Shown: piece by piece, positions 7,986 to 14,899 of the stretch
Numbering within the stretch: position 1 is the first letter of the stretch
How the letters are laid out: every line of letters starts with the position of its first letter
Source: CAYFYJ01 sp964347415
Lineage (GTDB): Archaea; Aenigmatarchaeota; Aenigmatarchaeia; CG10238-14
Reading direction: 5' to 3'
DNA length: 15,633 nt
NCBI GenBank assembly: GCA_964347415.1
Contig: CAYFYJ010000007.1
Coordinates: 1-15,633, forward strand
Notes under the pieces: model-generated
The model's input: the letters and a program-made list of their open reading frames with translations, nothing else
Database searches by the model: none
What the model was told of the DNA's origin: nothing
Translations under genes and position numbers: made by a program

Positions 7986-8846
7986 ATGGTTGAATTATCG
8001 ATAGTTGTCCCGGTCTATAACGAAGAGAAGGCTATACAAAGCTTTCTAAAGAAATTGAAAGATGTGTTAAAGAATGTCAAGGTTAGTCATGAAATTATAG
8101 CTGTGGACGATGCTTCTTCTGATAAGACCTATGAAAAGATCAAGAAAGTTAAAGGTATAAAAGTAGTACGTCATCCGTACAACAAAGGGTATGGTGCATC
8201 ACTAAAGACCGGCGCAAGGAAAGGTAAAGGCAAGTATATTTTGTTTATAGACGGCGACGGTGAGCATGACCCTAAAAATATACCAAAACTAGTAAAACAC
8301 AGGAAAACTTACGATATGGTTGTTGGCGCTAGACGATTCTATTCATCTATACCAAGAGCAATCGCAAAGAAGATTATAACTGGGTTTGCAAACTATGTCT
8401 CTGAAGTTAAGATACCTGATCTAAATTGTGGATTTAGGCTCGTGAAAAGAGATATATTGATGGAATACATCGACTCTCTGCCGAACAGGTTTTCTTTCAC
8501 TTCAACGATAACTATGATATTCATAAAGTCTGGTTACAGCATAAAGTACGTTCCAGTCAATGTCTTGAAGAGAAAAGGAAAGAGTAAAATCAACCCTTTA
8601 AAGGATTTCATCAATTTCTTGGTTCTGGTGATGAAGACATCACTCTTATTCTCACCTCTTCGGGTTTTCATACCAGTCAGTCTATTATTCTTTGTTCTGG
8701 GGATGGGTTATCTCGTTTATTACCTCACGTTATATTCTGACGTACCAGACTCAGCTATATTCTTGCTCACGACTAGTATCATCATATTCTTCTTCGGTTT
8801 TATATCAGACCAGGTCTCTTCTCTGAAATTGTCGAAGAGCGCATGA
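7986..8846 (+). CDS. GT2 family glycosyltransferase, dolichyl-phosphate sugar synthase (DPM1)-like
   Basis: The 286-residue protein starts directly with the GT-A strand LSIVVPVYNEE (residues 4-14). It has AVDDASSD (39-46) for nucleotide binding, the catalytic metal motif FIDGDGEHDP (DGD at 89-91) and the later DLNCGFRLVKR. These are typical of enzymes that move a hexose from a nucleotide sugar to a polyprenyl (dolichyl) phosphate at the inner face of the membrane. Two hydrophobic helices at about 222-245 and 255-274 anchor the C-terminus, and the closing FGFISDQVSSLK is a common tail of this subgroup. The sugar cannot be read from sequence. The product could supply the lipid-linked donor used by the GT-C-like enzyme at 4892-6577. 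An AT-rich TTTAAGAAAT element starts 25 bases before the ATG, a weaker promoter match than those of other genes here. Confidence 0.88.
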   Translation: MVELSIVVPVYNEEKAIQSFLKKLKDVLKNVKVSHEIIAVDDASSDKTYEKIKKVKGIKVVRHPYNKGYGASLKTGARKGKGKYILFIDGDGEHDPKNIPKLVKHRKTYDMVVGARRFYSSIPRAIAKKIITGFANYVSEVKIPDLNCGFRLVKRDILMEYIDSLPNRFSFTSTITMIFIKSGYSIKYVPVNVLKRKGKSKINPLKDFINFLVLVMKTSLLFSPLRVFIPVSLLFFVLGMGYLVYYLTLYSDVPDSAIFLLTTSIIIFFFGFISDQVSSLKLSKSA

Positions 8847-8854
8847 TATAAAAA
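8845..8854 (+). promoter_or_regulatory. TATA box of the epimerase gene
   Basis: GATATAAAAA overlaps the last bases of the GT2 gene and is centred 28 bases upstream of the ATG at 8878. This is one of the best box A matches in the window and suggests that the epimerase gene has its own, nearly leaderless transcript. Confidence 0.55.
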
Positions 8855-8877
8855 GCTATCTTTTAAAAAATTCCTAC

Positions 8878-9807
8878 ATGGAAATCGCAGTAGTTGGGGG
8901 ATCAGGTTTCGTCGGCGGTAGTATAGCCAAATTTCTTTCAAAAGAAAATACAGTACGGGTTGTTGACATTAATCCTAGTGCTGAGGACGTGACGTTCAAG
9001 AAATGTGATGTTTTAGATTACAAACTTTTGGAAGATTGCCTAAAGGATTGTGAAGTAATCATCGATTCTCACATTATTCAAATACCAAGAATAAACGAGA
9101 TTAAAGAACTTGCTTTTAACGTCAATGTAAACGGTACAAGGAATGTTTGTGAGGTCTGTAGAAAGAACGATTCGAAACTCATCCTGACTGGGACATGGCA
9201 TATCTACGGGGAACCGCCATTCGAGAAAAAGAGTATTGATGAGGATTATGGTTATCATCCTGAAAGAGTATCTGAAAGAGCTGAATTCTACGTCATCAAT
9301 AAGATCATGCAAGAAATGTGGGTTAGATCCTACAGTAAGATGTATGGAATTAAAGCAGGGATATTAAGGTTGAGTACGGTTTTGGGTGAAGGAATGCCTG
9401 AGAAAACTGCCGCAAACATCTTCATAAATCAGGCCTTAAACAACAAAGACATCACACCATTCAGGAGCACGAGGTATAGACCGATGCTTTACGTGGATAT
9501 CAACGATGTCAATGAAGCCATAAACCGATTGATTAAAATCCTTAACTCAAAGTGTGAAATAATACACATAGCTCATCAAGAACCTATAACTATTCTTGAG
9601 TTGGGCCAAATGACAAAAAGATTGAGTAATTCTAATTCTGAAGTAAAGGTCGTGGATAATGCTGATGATGATTTCGAGCCAGAGGATAAGAATTATTGCT
9701 ACATGGATTTAACTAGACTTAAGAAAAGCCTCGAGATGGAGAAATTAATTTCGACTGAAGAAAGTTTAAAAAGAATAATTGAAAACCTCAGGGAAAGTTC
9801 TTCCTGA
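8878..9807 (+). CDS. NAD-dependent epimerase/dehydratase (extended SDR family)
   Basis: The 309-residue protein opens with the Rossmann glycine motif VVGGSGFVGG (residues 5-14). An acidic residue at the end of strand 2 (VVDIN, D30) favours NAD(H) over NADP(H). It has GTWHIYG (105-111) in place of the usual Ser/Thr-x-VYG region and the catalytic pair Tyr138-x3-Lys142 (YVINK), followed by ILRLSTVLG, the usual strand before the sugar-binding part. Family members interconvert nucleotide sugars (4-epimerases, 4,6-dehydratases, 4-reductases); the precise substrate is not readable. It probably supplies a modified sugar to the neighbouring glycosyltransferases. Its last 20 bases overlap the end of the convergent FemAB-like gene. 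Confidence 0.87.
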   Translation: MEIAVVGGSGFVGGSIAKFLSKENTVRVVDINPSAEDVTFKKCDVLDYKLLEDCLKDCEVIIDSHIIQIPRINEIKELAFNVNVNGTRNVCEVCRKNDSKLILTGTWHIYGEPPFEKKSIDEDYGYHPERVSERAEFYVINKIMQEMWVRSYSKMYGIKAGILRLSTVLGEGMPEKTAANIFINQALNNKDITPFRSTRYRPMLYVDINDVNEAINRLIKILNSKCEIIHIAHQEPITILELGQMTKRLSNSNSEVKVVDNADDDFEPEDKNYCYMDLTRLKKSLEMEKLISTEESLKRIIENLRESSS

Positions 9808-10789
9808 TATTCGGTCCCAATCTCTTTATGAGAAATATCGGCAAGGATTTCCAGAGTCCACCTAAAAACTTGTATTTTTCTTCTTCAGGGTCTGGAATCT
9901 CACAATCTTTGTAGATTCTATAATAATACTCCAATTCATCCATCTTCCCGCCCCATCTTTTTTTAAACAGGAATCCGCCAGTATGCATCCTTGCTCTACC
10001 AAAATCTAAAGATTCATAATTTTTCCTCTTTCCCCATTCTATCATTCTGAAAAGGATTAAATCATTTGGTCTCAGATGAAGATAATTCGCATCAGAAACA
10101 TTCTTCCAGTAATAGATTTTTTTCTCATGTAAGAAGAAAATGCTGGCGGCAATTTTTTTGTTATCACTCTCGGCAAAAAATAATTTCACGTTTTTCGAAC
10201 AGAATTTAAAAACATTGTCGAAGAAATCGAAGGAATGTGGAGGGCTGCCTAGTTTTTTCATCGTTTTTAGATAAAGTCTATAAAATTCTTCTAACTCTTT
10301 CCTAGTTCCTTTAACCACTTTCACATTATTTTTTTCTGCTTTTCTTATGCTGTTCCTCACTTTTTTATCGAAGGACTTCCAGATATCATTTAACGGTTTT
10401 TTCAAATCAAGAATGAAATTATAGTAAGTAACCTTTTTTTTAAAAGATTTCAAATTTAAGTCAGGTCCCCTTATCTCAACATAATCAACATCATTCTCTT
10501 TCGCTATATCTTCCAATTTCTTTAGAATCCAATCAACTTTAGTGGGGGAAAGGAATCCACCATAATCACCATAAGGCATTGAAACTAACTTCTTACCGAA
10601 AAGATTACTCTTTATCAGCATGAATGGGATTGCATTCAGGATTTTTTTTTCATCAATCAACGCTACTATAAACGGTTTCAGGTTGTAGGATTCTTCTATT
10701 GTTTTTATCCAGTTTGTCGAGTTATAGAAATTGGGATAATCCTTTACCAACTTACTCATTTCATTCGTGTGTAATAATTTGACTATCAT
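9788..10789 (-). CDS. FemAB/FemX-like GNAT-fold transferase
   Basis: The 333-residue protein matches the FemAB-like two-GNAT layout. The first half ends in the strand VDYVEIRGP. A basic middle, FDKKVRNSIRKAEKNNVKVV, is the hallmark region of this family (the VRxxIRKAEK-type helix). The second GNAT half contains KIAASIFFLHEKKIYYW, then DFGRAR and FKKRWGGK near the C-terminus, the typical closing motif. Bacterial relatives add amino acids from aminoacyl-tRNA to peptidoglycan precursors; others of the family act in exopolysaccharide export systems. Archaea lack murein, so the acceptor here is unknown: a lipid, a lipid-linked glycan or a protein. The start codon overlaps the stop codon of the flippase-like gene (ATGA, 10786-10789), a sign of tight co-translation, and no separate Shine-Dalgarno site is seen. 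Confidence 0.8.
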   Translation of the reverse strand: MIVKLLHTNEMSKLVKDYPNFYNSTNWIKTIEESYNLKPFIVALIDEKKILNAIPFMLIKSNLFGKKLVSMPYGDYGGFLSPTKVDWILKKLEDIAKENDVDYVEIRGPDLNLKSFKKKVTYYNFILDLKKPLNDIWKSFDKKVRNSIRKAEKNNVKVVKGTRKELEEFYRLYLKTMKKLGSPPHSFDFFDNVFKFCSKNVKLFFAESDNKKIAASIFFLHEKKIYYWKNVSDANYLHLRPNDLILFRMIEWGKRKNYESLDFGRARMHTGGFLFKKRWGGKMDELEYYYRIYKDCEIPDPEEEKYKFLGGLWKSLPIFLIKRLGPNIRKNFP

Positions 10790-11736
10790 TTCTTGGACAC
10801 TAAAAACTTTTTAGACAATAAGATTTTTAACCCTAACAAACTGATGATTAGGTTAATGGATCTATCCAGAATGAAAAAGATGAACCCTTTCTCTGCTCCT
10901 ACACCAAGATAAGAAAAAATCAAAACGCTTCCGGCTTCTGCGATACCTATCCCACCTGGTGTAATCGGAACGAATGTTAAGGATGATATCAGTGGGTTCA
11001 ATAATATGAAAACGAACACTGGTAGATTTACATCCAACGCCCTACCAATAGCCCACCAACACATGCCCCCTATTACCCAGGTTAAAAAGGTTATTATGAA
11101 AATACCAGGAGAATAACGTTTGATGTCAGTGAAGTCTCTACTCATACTATTTACGAACTTCAAAAGTTTTTTGCCTTTTGGTAGTCTTTTAATTAAACCA
11201 GTAAACTTCCATGTTCCGTATTTCAAGAATAATATCGTGAGGATTATAGCATCCAGAACCCAGCCCAACATCAGTAGTATGTATATCATGCCGGTTGTTT
11301 CAATGGCACTCGCCAGATAGATAACAGCGATTCCAGCGAGAACCATTTGAATAATGAAAGATATCAATTGAGATAGTATCAATACAGACGATGAGAGAGA
11401 GTAAGGAATTTTATCTCCTTTAAATGCATAAGCCAACGAAAAATAACCTAATTTGCCTGGTGTAATCTGACCTATTAGATAACCAAAAAAATGAGCCCAA
11501 AAAACTTTCTTCGTTGATATTTCATGGAATTTATCCAACACGTATTTGATCCTGTAAACGATTAAAATATGAGTTGCTAATAAAAACAAACCGCCCCATA
11601 CAATCCAAAGCATTTTGGTTTCTTTAATTGTTTCAATCAGAACATCTATTTTTAGGTTGTACAAGATGAAAATGATTAGAAAAATAGATAGCAAAATTTT
11701 TACCAGAGTTTTGTAATAAAGTTTCATTTCTCCCAC
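10786..11736 (-). CDS. Flippase-like integral membrane protein (lysylphosphatidylglycerol synthase TM / UPF0104 family)
   Basis: The protein has about 316 residues and roughly eight hydrophobic helices. Both hallmarks of the family are present: QITPGKLGYFSLAY (near residues 90-103) and VPITPGGIGIAEAG (near 257-270), proline/glycine re-entrant motifs lining the lipid path. In bacteria this domain forms the N-terminal flippase half of MprF; stand-alone archaeal members (UPF0104, AglD neighbours) are often found in glycan loci and are assumed to move or present lipids. The chosen start is GTG at 11736; an ATG three codons on (11727) is equally possible and gives MKLYYKTLVKILL. It is the middle gene of an operon, nine bases after the mini-DUF1616 gene and overlapping the FemAB gene by four bases. 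Confidence 0.85.
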   Translation of the reverse strand: MGEMKLYYKTLVKILLSIFLIIFILYNLKIDVLIETIKETKMLWIVWGGLFLLATHILIVYRIKYVLDKFHEISTKKVFWAHFFGYLIGQITPGKLGYFSLAYAFKGDKIPYSLSSSVLILSQLISFIIQMVLAGIAVIYLASAIETTGMIYILLMLGWVLDAIILTILFLKYGTWKFTGLIKRLPKGKKLLKFVNSMSRDFTDIKRYSPGIFIITFLTWVIGGMCWWAIGRALDVNLPVFVFILLNPLISSLTFVPITPGGIGIAEAGSVLIFSYLGVGAEKGFIFFILDRSINLIISLLGLKILLSKKFLVSKK

Positions 11737-11745
11737 AGAATTGAT

Positions 11746-12015
11746 TCATTTTCTTTTTTTCCAGACTACGACTCCTATTATTGTGAATGCTACTAGTATT
11801 GAAAGGCTACTGTAGACAGTGATGGGGATTTTGAGGAATTCGTTCAAGAAGAATATTACTAACGGGATTAGAGCAAAACTCAGACCAAAACCTAAAGCTA
11901 TTCTTTCCATCAATTCCAGATCTTTCTTCTTCGGGAAAAATGCATAACTCAGTGCGTAGCCAGGAATGAATAAGACTAACGGAAGACCTATTATGGCCTG
12001 GATTATCGATAACAT
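11746..12015 (-). CDS. Short DUF1616-like membrane protein
   Basis: The 89-residue protein has the opening signature of DUF1616: IIGLPLVLFIPGYALSYAFF, then a charged stretch with LELMERIALGFGLSFALIPL, and a last helix with a basic tail (VVWKKRK). Predicted topology is three membrane helices (about 3-25, 38-58 and 64-84). Full DUF1616 proteins are about 300 residues, so only the first membrane part is present here and the soluble remainder is missing. The frame is clean, with its own promoter and a natural stop, so it reads as a genuine short form rather than debris. The function is unknown. It is the first gene of the flippase/FemAB operon. Confidence 0.7.
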   Translation of the reverse strand: MLSIIQAIIGLPLVLFIPGYALSYAFFPKKKDLELMERIALGFGLSFALIPLVIFFLNEFLKIPITVYSSLSILVAFTIIGVVVWKKRK

Positions 12016-12045
12016 CTGACCACTTATAGTAATATTCAGAGTGGG

Positions 12046-12054
12046 ATTTAAATA
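12046..12054 (-). promoter_or_regulatory. TATA box of the DUF1616-flippase-FemAB operon
   Basis: The minus strand reads TATTTAAAT, centred 35 bases upstream of the ATG at 12015. The predicted transcript start is near 12024, giving a leader of about nine bases (GTGGTCAG before the ATG). It lies directly beyond the stop codon of ABCE1, so this operon is likely transcribed separately from ABCE1. Confidence 0.5.
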
Positions 12055-12060
12055 AGTGAA

Positions 12061-13827
12061 TTAGGTCAAAAAATATTTTCCTTTTTCTTTTTGTTCTCTA
12101 TCCAGTCTTGATCCCGATTTGTTGGCTCTGGGTCGTCCTGTCTGTGGGTCTCTTCTGAAACTTACTTTAACTCTGCTCAAGAATGTGTTGAAGGCATTTT
12201 CAACACTGCCTGGTTGTTCTGCATGACCTTCCTTTCCCGGATTCCCTAGGAAAACCATACCTCTGTCAGAAATTTGACTCAGAAACAGTAAATCATGATC
12301 TACAATCATGGCCGAACATTCTTTTCTCTCCACGATCTTTCGGACCATGTTTGCCAAGGATAGTCTCATCTCGACATCCAGAAAAGCTGAGGGTTCATCC
12401 AACAAATAAACATCCGCTTCTTTGCTCAATGACACAGCAATAGCAACTCTTTGTAATTCGCCGCCGGAAAGTTTCTTGATTTTTCTTTCAAGGAGTTTTT
12501 CTAAACTTAAAGGTCTTAATATCTCCGCTTTATAATTGCTAGTCGAAAATTCTTTAGTGACAGATTTCAACAATTCACGGACAGTCCCATCGAATTCAGT
12601 TCTTGGATATTGGGATTTGTATGATATCTTGACTTTTCCAGATACTTTTCCTTTGTCTTGTTTCATCTCTCCAGCCAGTATTCTTGCGAAAGTTGTCTTT
12701 CCCAGAGCATTAGCACCTAGAATTCCTAACACTTCTTTTCCGTACAATTCTCCTTTTTTAATGTTCAAACTGAAATCCCCGAGTTTTTTGTTAACGTTCT
12801 CAAACTGTATGAGCGTTACTAATCCTGATGTTGATTGTATATAACCAGCTTCAAACTTTATGGACTCAGGTCTTATCCTGACGTTGTCGTCTCTTATGTA
12901 ACCATCCAAGAACGTGTTTATCCCAGCTCGGACAGAATAAGGGTTTGAGACGATACCATAAACAGACGGTGTCCCATAGAAAATGTGGATTCTATCAGCA
13001 AGAAAATCCAGAGTTGCAAGGTCATGATCAGCAACAATAACAGACTTGTTCTGACAGAATTCTCTTATAGCTTTTGAAACTTCTAGTCTCTGAAAAACGT
13101 CAAGAAAACTCGTCGGCTCATCGAAGTAGTAAATATCTGCATCCTTTGCCAAACCAGCTGCGATAGCAACTCTTTGCAATTCACCGCCAGATATTCTCTT
13201 GACATCATGGTCGAGTATTTCTTCTATACCAAACCTTGCAATCAAATCGTTCAATATCCCTCTCTTATCAGTTTTCTTCAAGAGGTTTGATACCTTACCA
13301 GAATAGGTCTCGGGAATTTTATCGACTCTCTGTAGTTTGTAAGAGACTTTAACTTCTTTATTCTGCAGTTTTTCAAGATAATTCTGTAGCTCTGTTCCTC
13401 TGAAGAGGGTTATCAACTCTGAGAAATCCAATTTTTTTCTCTTCCCGAGGTTTGGTTTAATCTGACCAGAAAGAAGCATCAATGCTGTAGTTTTTCCAAG
13501 GCCGTTTGATCCAATCAAACCAACTACCTCTCCAGGAATCGGGTGTGGTAATCTGAACAGAACGAATTTATTCTTTCCGAAACGATGAATAGGTTTTTCT
13601 TTTAACTTCTCTGGCAAATTCACGATCTTGATTGCCCCGAAAGGACATTTATGTGGACATATACCACAACCAATGCATATGTTCTCGTCGATAACCGGAA
13701 ATTTTGTCACTTCGTCTGTTGTTATGCAATCTTCTCCAGACCTGTTCTTGGGACAAACACGTACACAAAGATAATCGCACTTCTTGTGTTTGCACAACTC
13801 CCTATCGATTACTGCTATTCTTGTCAA
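12061..13827 (-). CDS. rli1: Ribosome recycling ATPase ABCE1 (RNase L inhibitor homologue, Rli1)
   Basis: The 588-residue protein is full length. The N-terminal iron-sulfur domain has both clusters: C12-x4-C17-x3-C21-x3-C25-P, and C51-x2-C54-x2-C57-x3-C61-P. NBD1 has the Y-loop phrase HRFGKNKFVLFRLP, Walker A GSNGLGKTT (106-114), signature ISGGELQRVAIA (212-223), Walker B IYYFDEP (232-238) and the H-switch VADHDL. NBD2 has Walker A GANALGKTT (371-379), signature LSGGELQRVAIA, VYLLDEPSAFLD and IVDHDL. The conserved tail FRRDPQTGRPRANK ends the protein. ABCE1 splits ribosomes after termination and takes part in initiation, with a release-factor partner (aRF1/aPelota). The start is TTG with GGTGG five bases upstream. 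It lies 39 bases after the KH protein gene and is probably co-transcribed with it. NBD2 Walker A has Ala-Asn-Ala where family members usually have Pro-Asn-Gly; the catalytic Gly-Lys-Thr is kept. Confidence 0.98.
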   Translation of the reverse strand: MTRIAVIDRELCKHKKCDYLCVRVCPKNRSGEDCITTDEVTKFPVIDENICIGCGICPHKCPFGAIKIVNLPEKLKEKPIHRFGKNKFVLFRLPHPIPGEVVGLIGSNGLGKTTALMLLSGQIKPNLGKRKKLDFSELITLFRGTELQNYLEKLQNKEVKVSYKLQRVDKIPETYSGKVSNLLKKTDKRGILNDLIARFGIEEILDHDVKRISGGELQRVAIAAGLAKDADIYYFDEPTSFLDVFQRLEVSKAIREFCQNKSVIVADHDLATLDFLADRIHIFYGTPSVYGIVSNPYSVRAGINTFLDGYIRDDNVRIRPESIKFEAGYIQSTSGLVTLIQFENVNKKLGDFSLNIKKGELYGKEVLGILGANALGKTTFARILAGEMKQDKGKVSGKVKISYKSQYPRTEFDGTVRELLKSVTKEFSTSNYKAEILRPLSLEKLLERKIKKLSGGELQRVAIAVSLSKEADVYLLDEPSAFLDVEMRLSLANMVRKIVERKECSAMIVDHDLLFLSQISDRGMVFLGNPGKEGHAEQPGSVENAFNTFLSRVKVSFRRDPQTGRPRANKSGSRLDREQKEKGKYFLT

Positions 13828-13832
13828 TTACG

Positions 13833-13837
13833 CCACC
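13833..13837 (-). promoter_or_regulatory. Shine-Dalgarno site deciding the TTG start of ABCE1
   Basis: The minus strand reads GGTGG here, five bases before the TTG at 13827. No ATG or GTG nearby would keep the conserved N-terminus RIAVIDRELC, so TTG is well supported. Confidence 0.6.
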
Positions 13838-13866
13838 AATAAAAATCTAGGATTTGGAAATTAAAT

Positions 13867-14367
13867 CTATTCGAAGACTATGTCTGTATCTACGTGAAAA
13901 AGCGATTTCGAGACATTGACAAAGATTTCGGAAGATACAGGTAATTTTGTCCTCTCAGATTTTGGAATTCTGATCCTGTACAACTCCCCCTGTGGCCTGT
14001 AAACAACATTTATCCCTAGTATAGGAACTGTGAAGAAGACATCGTTAACAAAATCATTTAGTCGTGGTGGTTGCTCGACTATTCTGACTGACCTGTTCAA
14101 TTCTTTTGCGAGCTTTTTTACTATTCTACCTTCTTTCCCTATTAGTTTAGCTGCATCATTTTTTCTGGTGACGATCAAGAGCATGTTGGCGCCAGCTGCT
14201 CTTTTTATCTCAACATTCTTCAGAGTTTTTTGATTTTTTAGGAATCCGTTCAAACGTCTGTACATTTCTATCTCATCGACCTTTATCTCCTTCTCACCAA
14301 CTTTCTCTGCACATGCGTTGCAAAGCAGATTGTTCTTTAAACAGACCGAACAGATAGGGAATTTCAT
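13867..14367 (-). CDS. Zinc-ribbon and KH-domain RNA-binding protein, archaeal NusA-like
   Basis: The 166-residue protein starts MKFPICSVCLKNNLLCNACA, a C6-x2-C9 and C16-x2-C19 zinc-binding knuckle. A helical linker and a KH domain follow, with the GxxG loop in KLIGKEGRIVKKLAKELNRS and the strand VRIVEQP, then a beta-rich C-terminal part (GINVVYRPQGELYRIRIP). This architecture is the conserved archaeal KH protein annotated as NusA-like; it binds RNA and is thought to act in transcription or ribosome-linked RNA work. The reading frame is open further upstream to 14475, but that extension is hydrophobic, unlike the family, and would overlap the divergent promoter and gene. The ATG at 14367 is chosen because it begins exactly at the conserved MK-(I/F)-PIC motif and has a TATA element about 23 bases upstream. 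It is probably co-transcribed with ABCE1. Confidence 0.88.
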   Translation of the reverse strand: MKFPICSVCLKNNLLCNACAEKVGEKEIKVDEIEMYRRLNGFLKNQKTLKNVEIKRAAGANMLLIVTRKNDAAKLIGKEGRIVKKLAKELNRSVRIVEQPPRLNDFVNDVFFTVPILGINVVYRPQGELYRIRIPKSERTKLPVSSEIFVNVSKSLFHVDTDIVFE

Positions 14368-14385
14368 AAGTAGAAATTGAATGAG

Positions 14386-14395
14386 TATAAATTTA
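14386..14395 (-). promoter_or_regulatory. TATA box of the KH protein / ABCE1 transcript
   Basis: The minus strand reads TAAATTTATA here, centred about 23 bases upstream of the ATG at 14367. This is consistent with a leaderless or nearly leaderless RNA and supports the short start. Confidence 0.5.
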
Positions 14396-14420
14396 ATATT
14401 TATCTTGTTTTTTACATAGT

Positions 14421-14431
14421 AATATATATAG
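14421..14431 (+). promoter_or_regulatory. TATA box of the small exported protein gene
   Basis: AATATATATAG is centred 22 bases before the first GTG (14448) and 25 before the second (14451). It faces away from the KH promoter, so the 80-base gap 14368-14447 is a compact divergent promoter. An AGGTG at 14436-14440 could act as a ribosome site for GTG 14448 if the RNA starts further upstream. Confidence 0.5.
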
Positions 14432-14447
14432 ATGTAGGTGTTCTGAA

Positions 14448-14861
14448 GTGGTGACCCCAACTCGAATAGCAACATTGATAGTGGGAACTGTCACAGCGCT
14501 AGGTATTATGTTTGCTTTCTGGGGCGCACAGTTGGTTCAGACTAACTTAAATGAGACTGCTAGCTCGGAAGAGTTGTGCCTTGGAGCCATGTTAAGTTTG
14601 TATTCTGGAAGATATGATAGTGAAACACAGGAGTTGTTTTTGGTGTTTGAAAATCAGAGAGGGGCAGACCTTGAGTTGAAAGCTTTGTACTTATTCTATC
14701 CCGACAAAGAAATGAAGACATTTGAGTTGAATGAGGGATTAGGAGCCAACATGCTTTTGTCCATACCCGTTAAAGGCGTTGAAGATGGTTTTGAGAGTGG
14801 GACTATAAAGACAAACTGTCCTGATGCTAATGTTGATTTCAGTTATTCTGACGTGACTTAA
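14448..14861 (+). CDS. Small exported protein with N-terminal membrane helix, unknown function
   Basis: The 137-residue product (136 or 137 depending on which of two adjacent GTG codons is used) has a short N-terminus with one Arg, a hydrophobic helix at about 7-30 (IATLIVGTVTALGIMFAF) and then a soluble beta-rich domain of about 105 residues. Two Cys, C44 and C124, could form one disulfide that closes the outer domain, and there is one N-glycosylation sequon (N35-E-T) just outside the membrane. The layout resembles archaeal pilin-like or signal-anchor proteins, but the typical class III signal peptide cleavage motif (basic residue then Gly just before the helix) is not visible, so I do not call it a pilin. 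It lies between core genes and shares no obvious function with them. Confidence 0.7.
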   Translation: MVTPTRIATLIVGTVTALGIMFAFWGAQLVQTNLNETASSEELCLGAMLSLYSGRYDSETQELFLVFENQRGADLELKALYLFYPDKEMKTFELNEGLGANMLLSIPVKGVEDGFESGTIKTNCPDANVDFSYSDVT

Positions 14862-14870
14862 CTTCTTAAG

Positions 14871-14879
14871 ATTAAAATA
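14871..14879 (+). promoter_or_regulatory. TATA box of the YchF-related GTPase gene
   Basis: ATTAAAATA is centred 25 bases upstream of the ATG at 14900, the typical distance for an archaeal leaderless transcript. Confidence 0.5.
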
Positions 14880-14899
14880 CTTAGATTTATTGGGGTTAG

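Noticed and set aside
11120..11320. 66-codon plus-strand frame
   Set aside because: It is antisense to the flippase-like gene, with no motif of its own.
12536..12844. 102-codon plus-strand frame
   Set aside because: It is antisense inside ABCE1, whose minus-strand protein is unambiguous.
14368..14475. Upstream extension of the KH protein frame to 14475
   Set aside because: It would add a hydrophobic Tyr/Ile-rich stretch unknown in this family, overlap the divergent gene and cover both promoters. The conserved N-terminus and TATA spacing fit the ATG at 14367.
14448..14861. Archaellin or type IV pilin call
   Set aside because: No basic-Gly cleavage motif precedes the hydrophobic helix, so the evidence is insufficient.
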